Origin: SIG701 sp045123975
Lineage (GTDB): Bacteria > Bacillota > Clostridia > Oscillospirales > CAG-272
Assembly: GCA_045123975.1 (NCBI GenBank)
Contig: JBGVKV010000090.1
Span: 1-35,709, forward strand
Length of the DNA stretch: 35,709 nt
Direction: 5' to 3'
Shown here: piece by piece, positions 14,551 through 23,958 of the stretch
How the letters are laid out: every line of letters begins with the position of its first letter
Numbering within the stretch: the first letter of the stretch is position 1
Notes under the pieces: generated by a model
Database searches by the model: none
What the model was told of the DNA's origin: nothing
Seen by the model: only the letters and a program-made list of their open reading frames with translations
Program-made: the position numbers and the translations under genes

Positions 14551-16285
14551 TTGCCGCACCTCCTCCGATCTGCTGTGTATATACCTCACGGTAGATTTCG
14601 CTGTTCTCCATCAGGTAGGCGTGATCGCCCATGGCGGAGATGGTGCCGTTATCCATCACGAGGATCAGATCCGCATGCTCCACTGAGGCCACGCGCTGCG
14701 CAATGATGATCTTGGTGGTCTCGGGGATGTACTCGGCGAAGCCCGCGCGGATCTGGGCATCCGTCTTGGTGTCCACCGCGCTGGTGGAGTCGTCGAGAAT
14801 CAGGATCTTCGGCTTCTTCAAAAGGGCACGGGCAATGCACAGACGCTGCTTCTGACCGCCGGACACGTTGGTGCCGCCCTGCTCGATCATGGTGTCGTAT
14901 CCGTTGGGGAAGGACTGCACAAAGCCGTCCGCCTGGGAAAGGCGGCAGGCCTCCGCGATCTCCTCATCGGTGGCATCGGGATTGCCCCAACGGAGGTTTT
15001 CCTTGATGGTGCCGGAGAAGAGCAGATTCTTCTGCAGTACCATCGCTACGGCGCCGCGGAGCGTGTCCAGATCGTAGCGGCGTACGTCGATACCGCCTAC
15101 CTTTACACAGCCCTCCGTTACGTCGTACAGACGGGGAATCAGCTGTACGAGGGTGGATTTGCTGGATCCCGTACCGCCCAGAATACCAACGGTCATACCG
15201 GAGCGGATGTGCAGATTCACGTTTGCCAAAGCGAACTTCTCCGCTTTAGCGGAATATTTGAAGCTAACGCCCTCGAAGTCGATGGAGCCGTTCTTCACCT
15301 CGGTGACAGCATCGGCGGGACTTGCCAGGGCAGGGGATTCTTCCAGCACCTCGACGACACGACGGATGGATTCGGAGGAGATCGTCAGGATTACGTAGAT
15401 CATAGACAGCATCATCAGCTGGATCAGAATCTGCATACCGTAAGTCAGCATGGCGGAGATCTCACCCACGTCGATCAGGGAACCGCCGCTCTGGATGATC
15501 AGCCGGGAGCCGACCAGAAGTACGAAGACCATATTGAAGTTTACGCAGATCTGCATCAGGGGACCGTTCAGGGCCACGATGCGCTCCGCCTTGGTGAAAT
15601 CCCAGCGGATGTTCTCGGAGGCCTCGCCGAACTTCTTTTTCTCATGTTCCTCACGGGAGAATCCCTTGACCACCCGCATACCGCGGACGTTTTCCTCAAT
15701 GGACTCGTTCAGACGGTCGTACTTTTTGAACACGCGGCGGAATGCCGGCATGGCCTTGCGGCTGACAAGAAACAGTCCCGTGGCCAAAAAGGGAATCAGC
15801 ACGACAAAGGACGTAGCCAACGCACCGCCCATAATGTAGGCCATGATGATGGAGAAGATCAGCATAAGGGGGGCCCGTACCGCTGTGCGGATGATCATCA
15901 TATAGGACATCTGCACGTTGCTCACGTCTGTGGTCATACGGGTTACAAGAGAGGCAGAGGAGAATTTGTCGATGTTCTCAAAGGAATAGCTCTGTACCTT
16001 GTGGAACACGGCCTGGCGCAGATTTTTGGCAAAGCCGGCGGACGCTTTGGCGCAGGTGAAGCCTGCGATGCCGCCGCAGCACAAAGACAGACATGCCATC
16101 ACAATAAGCAAAAGACCGGTTTGCAGAATCAGCTTGATTTCCGCACCCGCTTTGATGGTGTTTACCAGATTGGCGGTGATAAAGGGGATGAACGCTTCAA
16201 TGATTGCCTCGGCAACAATGAAAACCAGTGTAAGTATTGTGGGAGTACGGTACTCTTTAATACAGCTGGTAAGCCGTTTTAACAT
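14543..16285 (-). CDS. ABC exporter half-transporter, subunit with degenerate ATP site
   Basis: A 580-residue permease-ATPase, first gene of the two-gene operon. Six membrane helices occupy about 15-305. Walker A is GGTGSSKST (370-378) and the signature VSGGQ (474-478). Walker B ends ILILDDSTSAVD, so the catalytic glutamate is Asp499, and the switch histidine is replaced by Gln530 (IIIAQRVAS). Both changes define the non-hydrolysing site of heterodimeric exporters such as TM287/288 and BmrCD. The canonical signature here would complete the active site with the partner's Walker motifs. The ATG at 16285 follows GGAAAGGAAAAC. Confidence 0.94.
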   Translation of the reverse strand: MLKRLTSCIKEYRTPTILTLVFIVAEAIIEAFIPFITANLVNTIKAGAEIKLILQTGLLLIVMACLSLCCGGIAGFTCAKASAGFAKNLRQAVFHKVQSYSFENIDKFSSASLVTRMTTDVSNVQMSYMMIIRTAVRAPLMLIFSIIMAYIMGGALATSFVVLIPFLATGLFLVSRKAMPAFRRVFKKYDRLNESIEENVRGMRVVKGFSREEHEKKKFGEASENIRWDFTKAERIVALNGPLMQICVNFNMVFVLLVGSRLIIQSGGSLIDVGEISAMLTYGMQILIQLMMLSMIYVILTISSESIRRVVEVLEESPALASPADAVTEVKNGSIDFEGVSFKYSAKAEKFALANVNLHIRSGMTVGILGGTGSSKSTLVQLIPRLYDVTEGCVKVGGIDVRRYDLDTLRGAVAMVLQKNLLFSGTIKENLRWGNPDATDEEIAEACRLSQADGFVQSFPNGYDTMIEQGGTNVSGGQKQRLCIARALLKKPKILILDDSTSAVDTKTDAQIRAGFAEYIPETTKIIIAQRVASVEHADLILVMDNGTISAMGDHAYLMENSEIYREVYTQQIGGGAANE

Positions 16286-16315
16286 AGTTGTTTTCCTTTC
16301 CGGTTTGGTGTGCGG

Positions 16316-16333
16316 CAGAGCGCGTGCGCTCTG
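16316..16333. promoter_or_regulatory. Inverted repeat in the leader of the ABC exporter operon
   Basis: A perfect 8-bp inverted repeat (16316-16323 with 16326-16333, 2-base spacer) lies roughly 10-25 bases downstream of the expected transcription start of the exporter operon. Its position suits a repressor operator of the kind often found at drug-exporter genes; no regulator gene is nearby. Confidence 0.45.
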
Positions 16334-16348
16334 TTATGTAACCTTATA

Positions 16349-16377
16349 ATTATACTTCTTTTTTCGAAAAAAAGCAA
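16349..16377 (-). promoter_or_regulatory. Promoter of the ABC exporter operon
   Basis: On the minus strand TTGCTT (16377-16372), 17-base spacer, TATAAT (16354-16349). Bases 16378-16498, between this and the next promoter, show nothing else I recognise. Confidence 0.8.
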
Positions 16378-16498
16378 TCTTCCAGGGGGCAATATTTGGG
16401 ATTTTACAATTAGGTCACATTCCGTTATTTTATGTGCGCGCGGGATTGCAAAAGCTTTTATTAAGCACTGTGTAGTTTTGCAAATTCTCTAAAATCTA

Positions 16499-16526
16499 TT
16501 GACGGAAAAATGATTTATTGTATAAT
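16499..16526 (+). promoter_or_regulatory. Promoter of the first MBL-paralog operon
   Basis: TTGACG (16499-16504), 16-base spacer, TATAAT (16521-16526). It gives a leader of about 94 nt before the ATG at 16627; I see no riboswitch-like structure in it. Confidence 0.8.
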
Positions 16527-16626
16527 TAAAATGTATTGTCTTTTTTCGTCCGGTATTTTATGTGCCGTTGATGAACTGCATTCTTCTTTGCGAAGACTGC
16601 ATTGCGACAGAGAAAGGTGCATTACT

Positions 16627-18369
16627 ATGAAACCTCAGCGTAAGATTATTTTGGTGCTTTTGTTGGTCGTTTTGGCCGTTTTTGTGCAGAGCTGTACGGG
16701 AAACGCCGGCCCCGGCGAGGATACTGCGGATCCGAGCGATGTTACGCCTGTTTTGCAGGATGTTTCGATTGTCGCTGACAATGCGGCGGAGTATTCGATT
16801 GTGATCTGCGAAGGCGCGTCGTCTGCGGTAGCGGATGCTTCCCGAGGGGTTATGACTGCTATCCAGAACGCTACGGGTGTCAAGCTTGCGTGGACTGACG
16901 ACTTTGTGGACGGCGACGTTCCGCCGAAGGAAATTCTGGTGGGACGCACCAACCGCGAAGAGAGTGCGCAGGTTCTGCGGACGCTGACCTACGGTGAATA
17001 CGCCATTCGTGTCGTAAACGGTAAAATCGTCATAGCCGCGTGGAACGAAGATGCGCTTAAGGCGGCGTGTGATGAATTTGCACGCTTCATCGGTGAAAGT
17101 GCATCGGAGGGCCTGCTTGTCGTATCCGGAGAATACAGCGCCGACGGCGTCGGATGCGATGCCCTGGCAGAGCTTCCGCCTTACGGTGCAATTGATGAAA
17201 AGATCCGGTTTGTGGATCTGGGTGACGACTGCCTCATGGTATATGCCAAGGATACGGACGAATCTGAGTTCCGCTCCTACTTTACCGTGCTGGAGAATGC
17301 GGGCTATACCCGGTTTGCCCTGAGACAGCTTGGAGACAATCTCCACGCCGTGTACGTGAACGAAAATAAGATCGTGCACGCTTCCTATATGGCGGCGGAT
17401 AAGGATGCCCGTATTTCCGTGGAAGATTCTTACGATATGACTCTCTTCACCGAACAGGAATACGAGAAGGTGTGTGAACCCTCCGTCACCCTGGTAGGGC
17501 AGGAGGGATATATGAACGATACCGAGGGCGTGCCCAATCAGACCGGGCTTTGCCTGATCTTCCGCTTGGAAGACGGTCGGTTTATCGTGGTGGACGGCGG
17601 ACGTTACGTGCCTGCTGCTGGTCCGCTGATCCGCAAAACTCTCCGCAGCCTGGCGGTGGATAAGGACAATATCACCGTGGCCGCCTGGTTTCTTACCCAC
17701 GCTCATGACGACCACACGGGCGGATTCGTGCATTTTACCGATGATTTGAATTTGCACAAGCAAATCAAAATCGAAAACGTGATCCACCATATGGTGACTC
17801 CGGAGCAGTACGCGACAGTCAACGATCCGGCCCAATCCGATCGGGTGCGGAGTGTACTGTCCGGCAAGCTTGCCGATATCAATGTAATCAAAGCCCATAC
17901 CGGTCAGGTGTTCCATATCGGCGGTATGGAGATCGAGATGCTGTTTACCTACGAGGACCTGGAACCGTCGTCCCTGGAATATATGAATACCACGTCCCTT
18001 GTGTTCCGCGTAACGTGTCAGGATAACACGGTCCTGGTGCTGGGCGATGCCTCCAACCGTTCCTGTACGTACCTGGTGCACTCCTATGGGGATTATCTCA
18101 AGAGTGACATCGTGCAGATCGCTCATCACGGCTACACAGGCGGTACGATCCCGCTGTATGAAGCCATCGATGCGGACGTGGCACTTTGGCCCACCGGCGT
18201 CATGTCGGTGGACGGCTCCTATGAGAAGCTGATGGCGCGGGACTACAACGCAAAGGCTGTGGAGCTGGCCAAAGAAGTATACATTGCCGGCAAGATTGCC
18301 CATACGTTGCCCTTGCCCTATACTCCCGAGGAAACGGACGAAACAAAGATAATCTACGGAACCAAATAA
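16627..18369 (+). CDS. Exported lipoprotein with metallo-beta-lactamase domain, paralog 1
   Basis: A 580-residue predicted lipoprotein. The hydrophobic signal ends VFVQSC with Cys23, then an acidic linker. Residues ~50-155 form a small alpha/beta domain with EILVGRTNREES and YGEYAIRVVNGKIVIAAW, which resembles the N-domain of GH67 glucuronidases. A middle domain follows (~180-290). The C-terminal MBL domain has FIVVDGG, HAHDDH (358-363), VLGDAS (Asp474) and AHHGY (from 499), the pattern of the ComEC-like MBL group, so it should bind two metals. The frame is open to 16510, but the ATG at 16627 gives the signal peptide and follows GAAAGGTG. First gene of a three-gene operon (16 bases to the next). 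Substrate unknown; hydrolase activity is inferred. Confidence 0.88.
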   Translation: MKPQRKIILVLLLVVLAVFVQSCTGNAGPGEDTADPSDVTPVLQDVSIVADNAAEYSIVICEGASSAVADASRGVMTAIQNATGVKLAWTDDFVDGDVPPKEILVGRTNREESAQVLRTLTYGEYAIRVVNGKIVIAAWNEDALKAACDEFARFIGESASEGLLVVSGEYSADGVGCDALAELPPYGAIDEKIRFVDLGDDCLMVYAKDTDESEFRSYFTVLENAGYTRFALRQLGDNLHAVYVNENKIVHASYMAADKDARISVEDSYDMTLFTEQEYEKVCEPSVTLVGQEGYMNDTEGVPNQTGLCLIFRLEDGRFIVVDGGRYVPAAGPLIRKTLRSLAVDKDNITVAAWFLTHAHDDHTGGFVHFTDDLNLHKQIKIENVIHHMVTPEQYATVNDPAQSDRVRSVLSGKLADINVIKAHTGQVFHIGGMEIEMLFTYEDLEPSSLEYMNTTSLVFRVTCQDNTVLVLGDASNRSCTYLVHSYGDYLKSDIVQIAHHGYTGGTIPLYEAIDADVALWPTGVMSVDGSYEKLMARDYNAKAVELAKEVYIAGKIAHTLPLPYTPEETDETKIIYGTK

Positions 18370-18385
18370 CGAAAGGATATCCCCA

Positions 18386-20140
18386 ATGAAAAAACATCTC
18401 AAACTGCTTTTGTGCCTGCTTCTGGCAGTGATCGCCATCGCCGTGCAGGGATGCACGACCACCACTACCCCCGGTGAGGATACCGCCGACAGCCTGGAAA
18501 CCACACCTGCTTTGCAGGATTTGCATATCGTCTTGGATGGGGCAAGTGCATACTCCATCGTTATCCGCGAGGAAGCGGAGGACGGCGTTGTGGAAGCCTC
18601 CCGCAGTATTATGAATGCGATTCAGTCTGTCACCGATGTGAAACTGAATTGGACGGACGACTACGTGGACTCCGGTAAGAGCGCTCCTGCGAAGGAGATC
18701 CTCATCGGCTTGACCAACCGCGAGGAAAGCCTGGAGGTTCTGCAGGACGTCAGGTACGGCGAGTTCGTCATCCGGCCGGTGGGCGAGAAGCTGGTCATTG
18801 CTGCCTGGGACGAGGAGTCTCTCAAAAAGGCCTGCTCGCAGTTTACCAATTACATAAAACGGAACGGCCAGAGCGGTTCTTTCGTAATTCCCGGGGATTA
18901 TTCGGATCAGGCGGTCGGCCTTGAGCCCCTTCTGCAGATGCCCCACTACGGTGCCAGAGACGAGTTGGTTGAGTTTATCGATCTGGCGGACGTATGCTAT
19001 ATGCTGTACGCCAACGATACGAATCTGGCTGAATTCGAGGCCTACTATAAAGTGCTGGAGAATGCGGGCTACACCCGTCTTGCATACAATAAAATGGCCG
19101 AGAATCATTACGTTTCCTACGTCAATGACGAAATGATCATTCACGCATCCTATCTGGCCTCCGGCAAGGATGCCCGTGTTACGATCGAAAAGAAATACGA
19201 TACGGATATCTTCGTGGAGAGCCCATACGAAAAGGTATGTGAGCCCACGGTAACGCTCGTTGGCCTTGAGGGATACGGCGGGATTGAGGGTACCGTGCCC
19301 GGTACCTTTTATGGCAATCCCATTGGCCTTCTTATGATCTTCCGTATGGAGGACGGCCGATTTATCGTAGTGGACGGCGGCGGTATGGCGGACGAAACCG
19401 TTTCGCTGATCTATGATAATCTGTATGAATTGGCGGTGGATAAGGACAATATTGTGATCGCTGCCTGGATGCTGACGCATGCACACGGCGACCACGTGGG
19501 CGGCTTCACTATGTTTACCAATTCCGCCCGTCGGAAGCAGGTAACCGTTCAGAATATCTTCCATCATTTCTCCACCAACGAGCAGTATAAGAATTGTAAA
19601 GATGCAGGCCGCGCTGCCGAAACCCGCCCGCTGCTGCGTGCCTATAAGGATGCCAACATTATCAAGGCTCACGCAGGACAGGTTTTGAAGGTGGGCGGTG
19701 CCGAGATCGAGATTTTGTGTACCTCCGGTGAGTTGGAACCATATACTTTGCAGGATCATAACACTACCTCTGTTGTGTTCCGCGTAACAGCAAAAGACAA
19801 TTCCGTTATGGTGCTGGGCGATGCCAGCTACGTTACCTGCAGTTTCCTGGTGAAGCATTACGGTGACTACCTTAAGTCGGATATGGTACAGCTGTCTCAC
19901 CACGGATATGCAGGAGGAACCGTTGCCCTGTATGATAAGGTGCGGGCCGACGTGGTTCTGTGGCCCGGCGGTGTGGGCGGATTTGACGGCGGTCTGGAGC
20001 CTCAGGATCTGAGATACCGTGAGACCAATGCGCATGCTATTTCTCTGGCTGATGAGGTATACGTGGCCGGCGAAGCCGTACACACGCTGACGATGCCCTA
20101 TACGTCCGAGGAGACGGATAACGCGAAGATCATTAAGTGA
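18386..20140 (+). CDS. Exported lipoprotein with metallo-beta-lactamase domain, paralog 2
   Basis: 584 residues. Lipobox-like AVQGC with Cys23, then a Thr-rich linker (TTTTTPGEDTADS). The N-domain shows EILIGLTNREES and YGEFVIRPVGEKLVIAAW. The MBL domain carries FIVVDGGG, HAHGDH (365-370), VLGDAS and SHHGYAGG, all metal ligands intact. It differs from its neighbours by an insertion before the MBL core (GIEGTVPGTFYGNP). GAAAGGA precedes the ATG. It is the middle gene of the operon, 16 bases after paralog 1 and 39 before paralog 3. Confidence 0.88.
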   Translation: MKKHLKLLLCLLLAVIAIAVQGCTTTTTPGEDTADSLETTPALQDLHIVLDGASAYSIVIREEAEDGVVEASRSIMNAIQSVTDVKLNWTDDYVDSGKSAPAKEILIGLTNREESLEVLQDVRYGEFVIRPVGEKLVIAAWDEESLKKACSQFTNYIKRNGQSGSFVIPGDYSDQAVGLEPLLQMPHYGARDELVEFIDLADVCYMLYANDTNLAEFEAYYKVLENAGYTRLAYNKMAENHYVSYVNDEMIIHASYLASGKDARVTIEKKYDTDIFVESPYEKVCEPTVTLVGLEGYGGIEGTVPGTFYGNPIGLLMIFRMEDGRFIVVDGGGMADETVSLIYDNLYELAVDKDNIVIAAWMLTHAHGDHVGGFTMFTNSARRKQVTVQNIFHHFSTNEQYKNCKDAGRAAETRPLLRAYKDANIIKAHAGQVLKVGGAEIEILCTSGELEPYTLQDHNTTSVVFRVTAKDNSVMVLGDASYVTCSFLVKHYGDYLKSDMVQLSHHGYAGGTVALYDKVRADVVLWPGGVGGFDGGLEPQDLRYRETNAHAISLADEVYVAGEAVHTLTMPYTSEETDNAKIIK

Positions 20141-20179
20141 TTGTCCATTGCATCCTATAACGTGTAAGGAGACGTAGTT

Positions 20180-21964
20180 GTGAGAACATACTTGAAATTT
20201 CTTGCGTGCATTTTGCTGATCGTTTCTGCCGTCCTTGTCCAAGGATGTACGGAGGCGAATCTGCCGGATGTGCCTGTAACGGATCCCGTTGAGGATACGA
20301 CGGCGCCCGAAGAATCCACCGTTCCTGCGGAAACGGAGCCGCCTATCCGGAATCTGGCGATTGTCGGTGAAGGAAAATCCTCCTATGCCGTCATCATTCC
20401 CGAAGGGGCTGAGGAATGGGTAAATACCGCCTCCAAAACCGTTGTGGATGCCATTGAGGAGACCACCGGTGTAAAGCTGAATTGGACGGACGATTTCCTG
20501 GACAACTCACAAAAGCCCGGAAGCTATGAGATCCTGATCGGCCTGACCAATCGGGCGGAAAGTGCGGCTGTGTGGGGTGAATTGCCCTACGGGGAATACG
20601 TCATCCGCGCGGTGGGCGACAAGCTCGTTATCGCCGCCTGGGATGAAGCCTCTCTGCTGGCGGCTTGCGATGCTTTGGCCGCACAGATTAAAAATGACGC
20701 CTCGACGGGGAATTGGATCGTTGGTCCCGATTATACGCTGCAGGATACGGGATTCAAGGGCTTGAGCGATCTTCCGCACTACGGTGAACAGGATGAGCGC
20801 GTTCAGTTCGTGGATCTGGGCGACAACTGCTATATGCTCTATGCGGCGGATACGGATCTGGCGGAATTCAAGTCCTATTTCACCACCCTGGAGAGGGCGG
20901 GATACAGTCAGTTTGCCCTCCGCGAGATGGGAGACAATCTGCACGCTATTTATACAAACGATAAGAAAATTATCCATGCTTCCTATACGGCAAAGGATAA
21001 GGATGCCCGCATTTCCATTGAGAAGGCATACGATATGAGCCTTTTCGTGGAGAGCGAGTACGAAAAGGTGTGCGAGCCCTCCGTAACTATGGTTGGTTTG
21101 GAGCGCTACGGCAAGGATGAGAACGGCTTTTATAACCAGATCGGTCTGTGTCTGATCTTCCAGCTGGAGGACGGTCGGTTCATCGTGGTGGACGGCGGCG
21201 GTCACGACAGCAAGATGGCGGACGTGATTTACACCGCCCTTCGCAAGATGGCGGTGGATAAAAAGAACATTACCGTAGCAGCGTGGATTTTCACCCACGC
21301 CCACAGTGACCATACCGGTTCCTTTGTTAAGTTTACCAATGCGGGTAAAAACAAAACCGTAAAGGTACAGCATTTCATTCATCATTTTTCCACGCCCGAG
21401 CAGTATCAGGGAATCGATGACGGTCCGGATGAGAGCCGTTCCCAGCAGGTCCGCGATCTTCTGAAATCCGCCTATCCCGGCGTGCCGGTGATCAAGGCAC
21501 ATACCGGACAGGTGATCCGTGCCGGCGGTGTGGAGATGGAGATGATCTACACCTATGAGGACCTGGAGCCCTCCCACCTGGAGTATCACAATACCACGTC
21601 TCTCGTTTTCCGTGTGACGTCCCACGACAACAGCATTATGGTGCTGGGCGATGCTTCCCGACGGGTCAGCAAGTATCTGGTGCCCGCTTACGGCGAGTAT
21701 CTGAGAAGCGATATGGTTCAGGTTTCCCATCATGGATATACGGGCGGAACCGAGCAGCTGTATGAAGCCATCGATGCGGACGTGGTGCTGATTCCTACCG
21801 GTATTGCTTCCATAGACGGCACCAAGGACAGCCGTCTGGAGCGCTCGTACAACGCAAGAGCCGTGGAACTGGCGGAGGAAGTGTACATCGCCGGTAAAAG
21901 CATGTTCACGTTCACCTTCCCCTATACTCCGGAGGTAACCGGAGAACCCAAGATCATCAAATAA
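20180..21964 (+). CDS. Exported lipoprotein with metallo-beta-lactamase domain, paralog 3
   Basis: 594 residues, the longest copy because of a Thr/Glu/Pro-rich spacer after Cys23 (lipobox VLVQGC), which would hold the domains away from the membrane. GTG start, chosen because AAGGAG lies at the right distance and because it yields the same signal length as the other copies. The N-domain has EILIGLTNRAES and YGEYVIRAVGDKLVIAAW; the MBL domain has FIVVDGGG, HAHSDH (373-378), VLGDAS and SHHGYTGG. Last gene of the first operon, followed by a terminator-like hairpin. Confidence 0.88.
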   Translation: MRTYLKFLACILLIVSAVLVQGCTEANLPDVPVTDPVEDTTAPEESTVPAETEPPIRNLAIVGEGKSSYAVIIPEGAEEWVNTASKTVVDAIEETTGVKLNWTDDFLDNSQKPGSYEILIGLTNRAESAAVWGELPYGEYVIRAVGDKLVIAAWDEASLLAACDALAAQIKNDASTGNWIVGPDYTLQDTGFKGLSDLPHYGEQDERVQFVDLGDNCYMLYAADTDLAEFKSYFTTLERAGYSQFALREMGDNLHAIYTNDKKIIHASYTAKDKDARISIEKAYDMSLFVESEYEKVCEPSVTMVGLERYGKDENGFYNQIGLCLIFQLEDGRFIVVDGGGHDSKMADVIYTALRKMAVDKKNITVAAWIFTHAHSDHTGSFVKFTNAGKNKTVKVQHFIHHFSTPEQYQGIDDGPDESRSQQVRDLLKSAYPGVPVIKAHTGQVIRAGGVEMEMIYTYEDLEPSHLEYHNTTSLVFRVTSHDNSIMVLGDASRRVSKYLVPAYGEYLRSDMVQVSHHGYTGGTEQLYEAIDADVVLIPTGIASIDGTKDSRLERSYNARAVELAEEVYIAGKSMFTFTFPYTPEVTGEPKIIK

Positions 21965-21971
21965 CGGCTTA

Positions 21972-22022
21972 CCCGGCCGGAGGACATGCCTTGCGCACCC
22001 TCCGGACCGGGCAGCGATTTTT
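21972..22022 (+). terminator. Probable terminator of the paralog 1-3 operon
   Basis: A 12-bp GC-rich stem with one bulged A (21972-21983 with 21999-22011) around a 15-base loop, followed after six bases by five T (22018-22022). The distance from stem to T-tract makes it weaker than the others in this window. Confidence 0.6.
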
Positions 22023-22032
22023 CACGGCTGCC

Positions 22033-22061
22033 TTGACGGATCCCCTTTGATCCTGTATAAT
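22033..22061 (+). promoter_or_regulatory. Promoter of MBL paralog 4
   Basis: TTGACG (22033-22038), 17-base spacer, TATAAT (22056-22061), 50 bases before the ATG. Confidence 0.85.
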
Positions 22062-22111
22062 TTTAGTATACGAAAGTGTATTTGAAATCACAAAAACGGA
22101 GAATAACAGTT

Positions 22112-23839
22112 ATGAATGTGCGTCGCCAATGGATTTGGATTGCCCTGATCGTTGTATGGACGGTTTTTCTGGCCGGTTGCAATGCGACCACTCCGCCGGA
22201 TGAGCCGCCGGTTGAAAGTGGCCCTGTCGCTTTGGATATCGTGGCAGACAACGCCGCGGGATATACCATCGTCGTTTCCGACCGAGCTTCCAGCGAGGTA
22301 ACGGAGATGGCTTTAGAGCTTCGTTCCGCCATTGAAGCGGTTACCGGTGTAAAGCTGGAATTGACGGACGATTTCGTGGAGAAGGATGGCGAGCCTTTCG
22401 CCCGTGAGATCATCATCGGCCTGACGCAGCGTGAGGAAAGCATCCAGGCATTGCGGGAGACGCCGTACGGTGAGTACAGCATTTGTGTTGTCGGCGAGAA
22501 GATTGTCATTGCCGGATGGGACGAGAGCGCGCTGAACCTTGCCTGTGTCCGATTGACGGAGCACGTGGAAGAAAACGGTGCCGCAGGCCAATATTCTCTC
22601 ATGAGCGACTATGCTTTGAGCGGAAAAACCTTTGCGGGTCTGTCTGAGTTGCCTCTTTACGGCGACGTGAAAGCGAAGATACAGTTCTTTGATATCGGCG
22701 ACAGCAGCCGTATGCTGTACGTAAGAAACACTACGGCAGAGGAATTCAATACGTTCCTGGATCGGATGAGCGAGGCGGGGCTGAACAAGTTTGCTTCCCG
22801 GGAAGCGGGCAAGAACCTGTTTGCTACCTTTACGAGCGAAAAGTCTGTGATCAATGCATCCTTTAACGCTTCCACCCGGGAAGCCCGTATCACCGTGGAC
22901 AAAGCGTACGACATGACCATTTTCACGGAACAGAAGTATGAAAAGATCTGTGAACCGGCAGTTCATCTTCTGGGACTGGAGTTTTCTGCCCCCTCGGATC
23001 CGGACAATTACGTGTTGAACGCACTTGGTCTGATCTTCCGTCTGGAAGACGGACGGTTCATTATTGTGGACGGCAACTATTACGGCAACAAGCAGGCCAA
23101 GCTGCTGTATGAGGCCCTTTGTGATCTGGCGGTGGATAAGGACAATATCGTGATTGCCGCATGGGTTTTCACCCACGCGCACAGTGATCACGTAGGCGCT
23201 TTCAGTACCTTTGCCGGGTCCGATATGAAGGACAAGGTGACGATCGAGAACTTCCTCTATCACTCTGCCAGCGATAAGCAGTATAAGGCTTTGGGTACGT
23301 TTGGTGCGCTTTCCAATATGCGCTCGGCGATGAACAAGTATCCTGCCGCAAACAAAATCAAAGTGCAGGCAGGTCAAGTTCTGCGGGCAGGCGGAGCCGA
23401 GGTGGAGATTCTGTCTACGTTTGCCGAGATGGAGCCTGCTACCCTGAAGGACTTCAACGTTACCTCCATCGTGCTTCGTTTTAACTTGGGCGGCAATACG
23501 GTTCTGGTTCCCGGTGACGCGCCCGACGGTCCCTGCAACGCTATCCTGCGTCGGTACGGCAATTATCTGAAGAGCGATATCGTACAGATTACCCACCACG
23601 GATATGACGGGGTGGCAGAGTTCTATAAAGCCGTTGATGCGGATGTAATCCTGTTCCCCGTAGCCGCAAGACAGTTCTACGGAAGGGGAGAACTGTACCG
23701 CATTATGGACTGGGCACATAATAAGGCCGCCTTGGATTTGGCCAAGGAATGCTACGTAGCCGCAGCAACCGGCCACACACTGATTTTGCCTCATACCCCG
23801 GAGGATAATAAGACTGTCAAAATCTATGACGGTGAATAA
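22112..23839 (+). CDS. Exported lipoprotein with metallo-beta-lactamase domain, paralog 4
   Basis: 575 residues with the best lipobox of the family (FLAGC, Cys23). The ATG at 22112 is preferred over one at 22076 because it follows CGGAGAA and gives a compact signal peptide. The N-domain has EIIIGLTQREES and YGEYSICVVGEKIVIAGW. The MBL domain has FIIVDGN, HAHSDH (355-360), VPGDAP and THHGYDGV. Two positions depart from copies 1-3: the third Gly of VDGGG is Asn and the IHH segment after the metal motif is LYH. In the middle domain and the C-terminal YDGE tail it is intermediate between copies 1-3 and 5-6. Own promoter and terminator. Confidence 0.87.
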   Translation: MNVRRQWIWIALIVVWTVFLAGCNATTPPDEPPVESGPVALDIVADNAAGYTIVVSDRASSEVTEMALELRSAIEAVTGVKLELTDDFVEKDGEPFAREIIIGLTQREESIQALRETPYGEYSICVVGEKIVIAGWDESALNLACVRLTEHVEENGAAGQYSLMSDYALSGKTFAGLSELPLYGDVKAKIQFFDIGDSSRMLYVRNTTAEEFNTFLDRMSEAGLNKFASREAGKNLFATFTSEKSVINASFNASTREARITVDKAYDMTIFTEQKYEKICEPAVHLLGLEFSAPSDPDNYVLNALGLIFRLEDGRFIIVDGNYYGNKQAKLLYEALCDLAVDKDNIVIAAWVFTHAHSDHVGAFSTFAGSDMKDKVTIENFLYHSASDKQYKALGTFGALSNMRSAMNKYPAANKIKVQAGQVLRAGGAEVEILSTFAEMEPATLKDFNVTSIVLRFNLGGNTVLVPGDAPDGPCNAILRRYGNYLKSDIVQITHHGYDGVAEFYKAVDADVILFPVAARQFYGRGELYRIMDWAHNKAALDLAKECYVAAATGHTLILPHTPEDNKTVKIYDGE

Positions 23840-23843
23840 GCGG

Positions 23844-23869
23844 AAAAGCCACTCGCAAGAGTGGCTTTT
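23844..23869 (+). terminator. Intrinsic terminator after MBL paralog 4
   Basis: A perfect 11-bp stem (23844-23854 with 23859-23869) around GCAA, with the T-tract partly inside the 3' arm. Confidence 0.85.
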
Positions 23870-23882
23870 CTTGTCCGCTTGC

Positions 23883-23911
23883 TTGACAGAACGGAATATT
23901 TTTAGTAAAAT
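23883..23911 (+). promoter_or_regulatory. Promoter of MBL paralog 5
   Basis: Perfect TTGACA (23883-23888), 17-base spacer, TAAAAT (23906-23911), 47 bases before the ATG. Confidence 0.82.
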
Positions 23912-23958
23912 ATCCTATATATGAAACTCCATAACTGGTTTTACTTAGAGGTTTATTT

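Noticed and set aside
12700..14706. A 668-codon plus-strand open frame
   Set aside because: Antisense to the ABC exporter genes, low-complexity His/Gly/Asp-rich translation, no start signal.
16558..18558. Long minus-strand frames opposite the MBL paralogs (also 18200-20242, 22313-23794, 24088-25434)
   Set aside because: They recur opposite every paralog because the paralogs share codons; none has a ribosome binding site or known motif.
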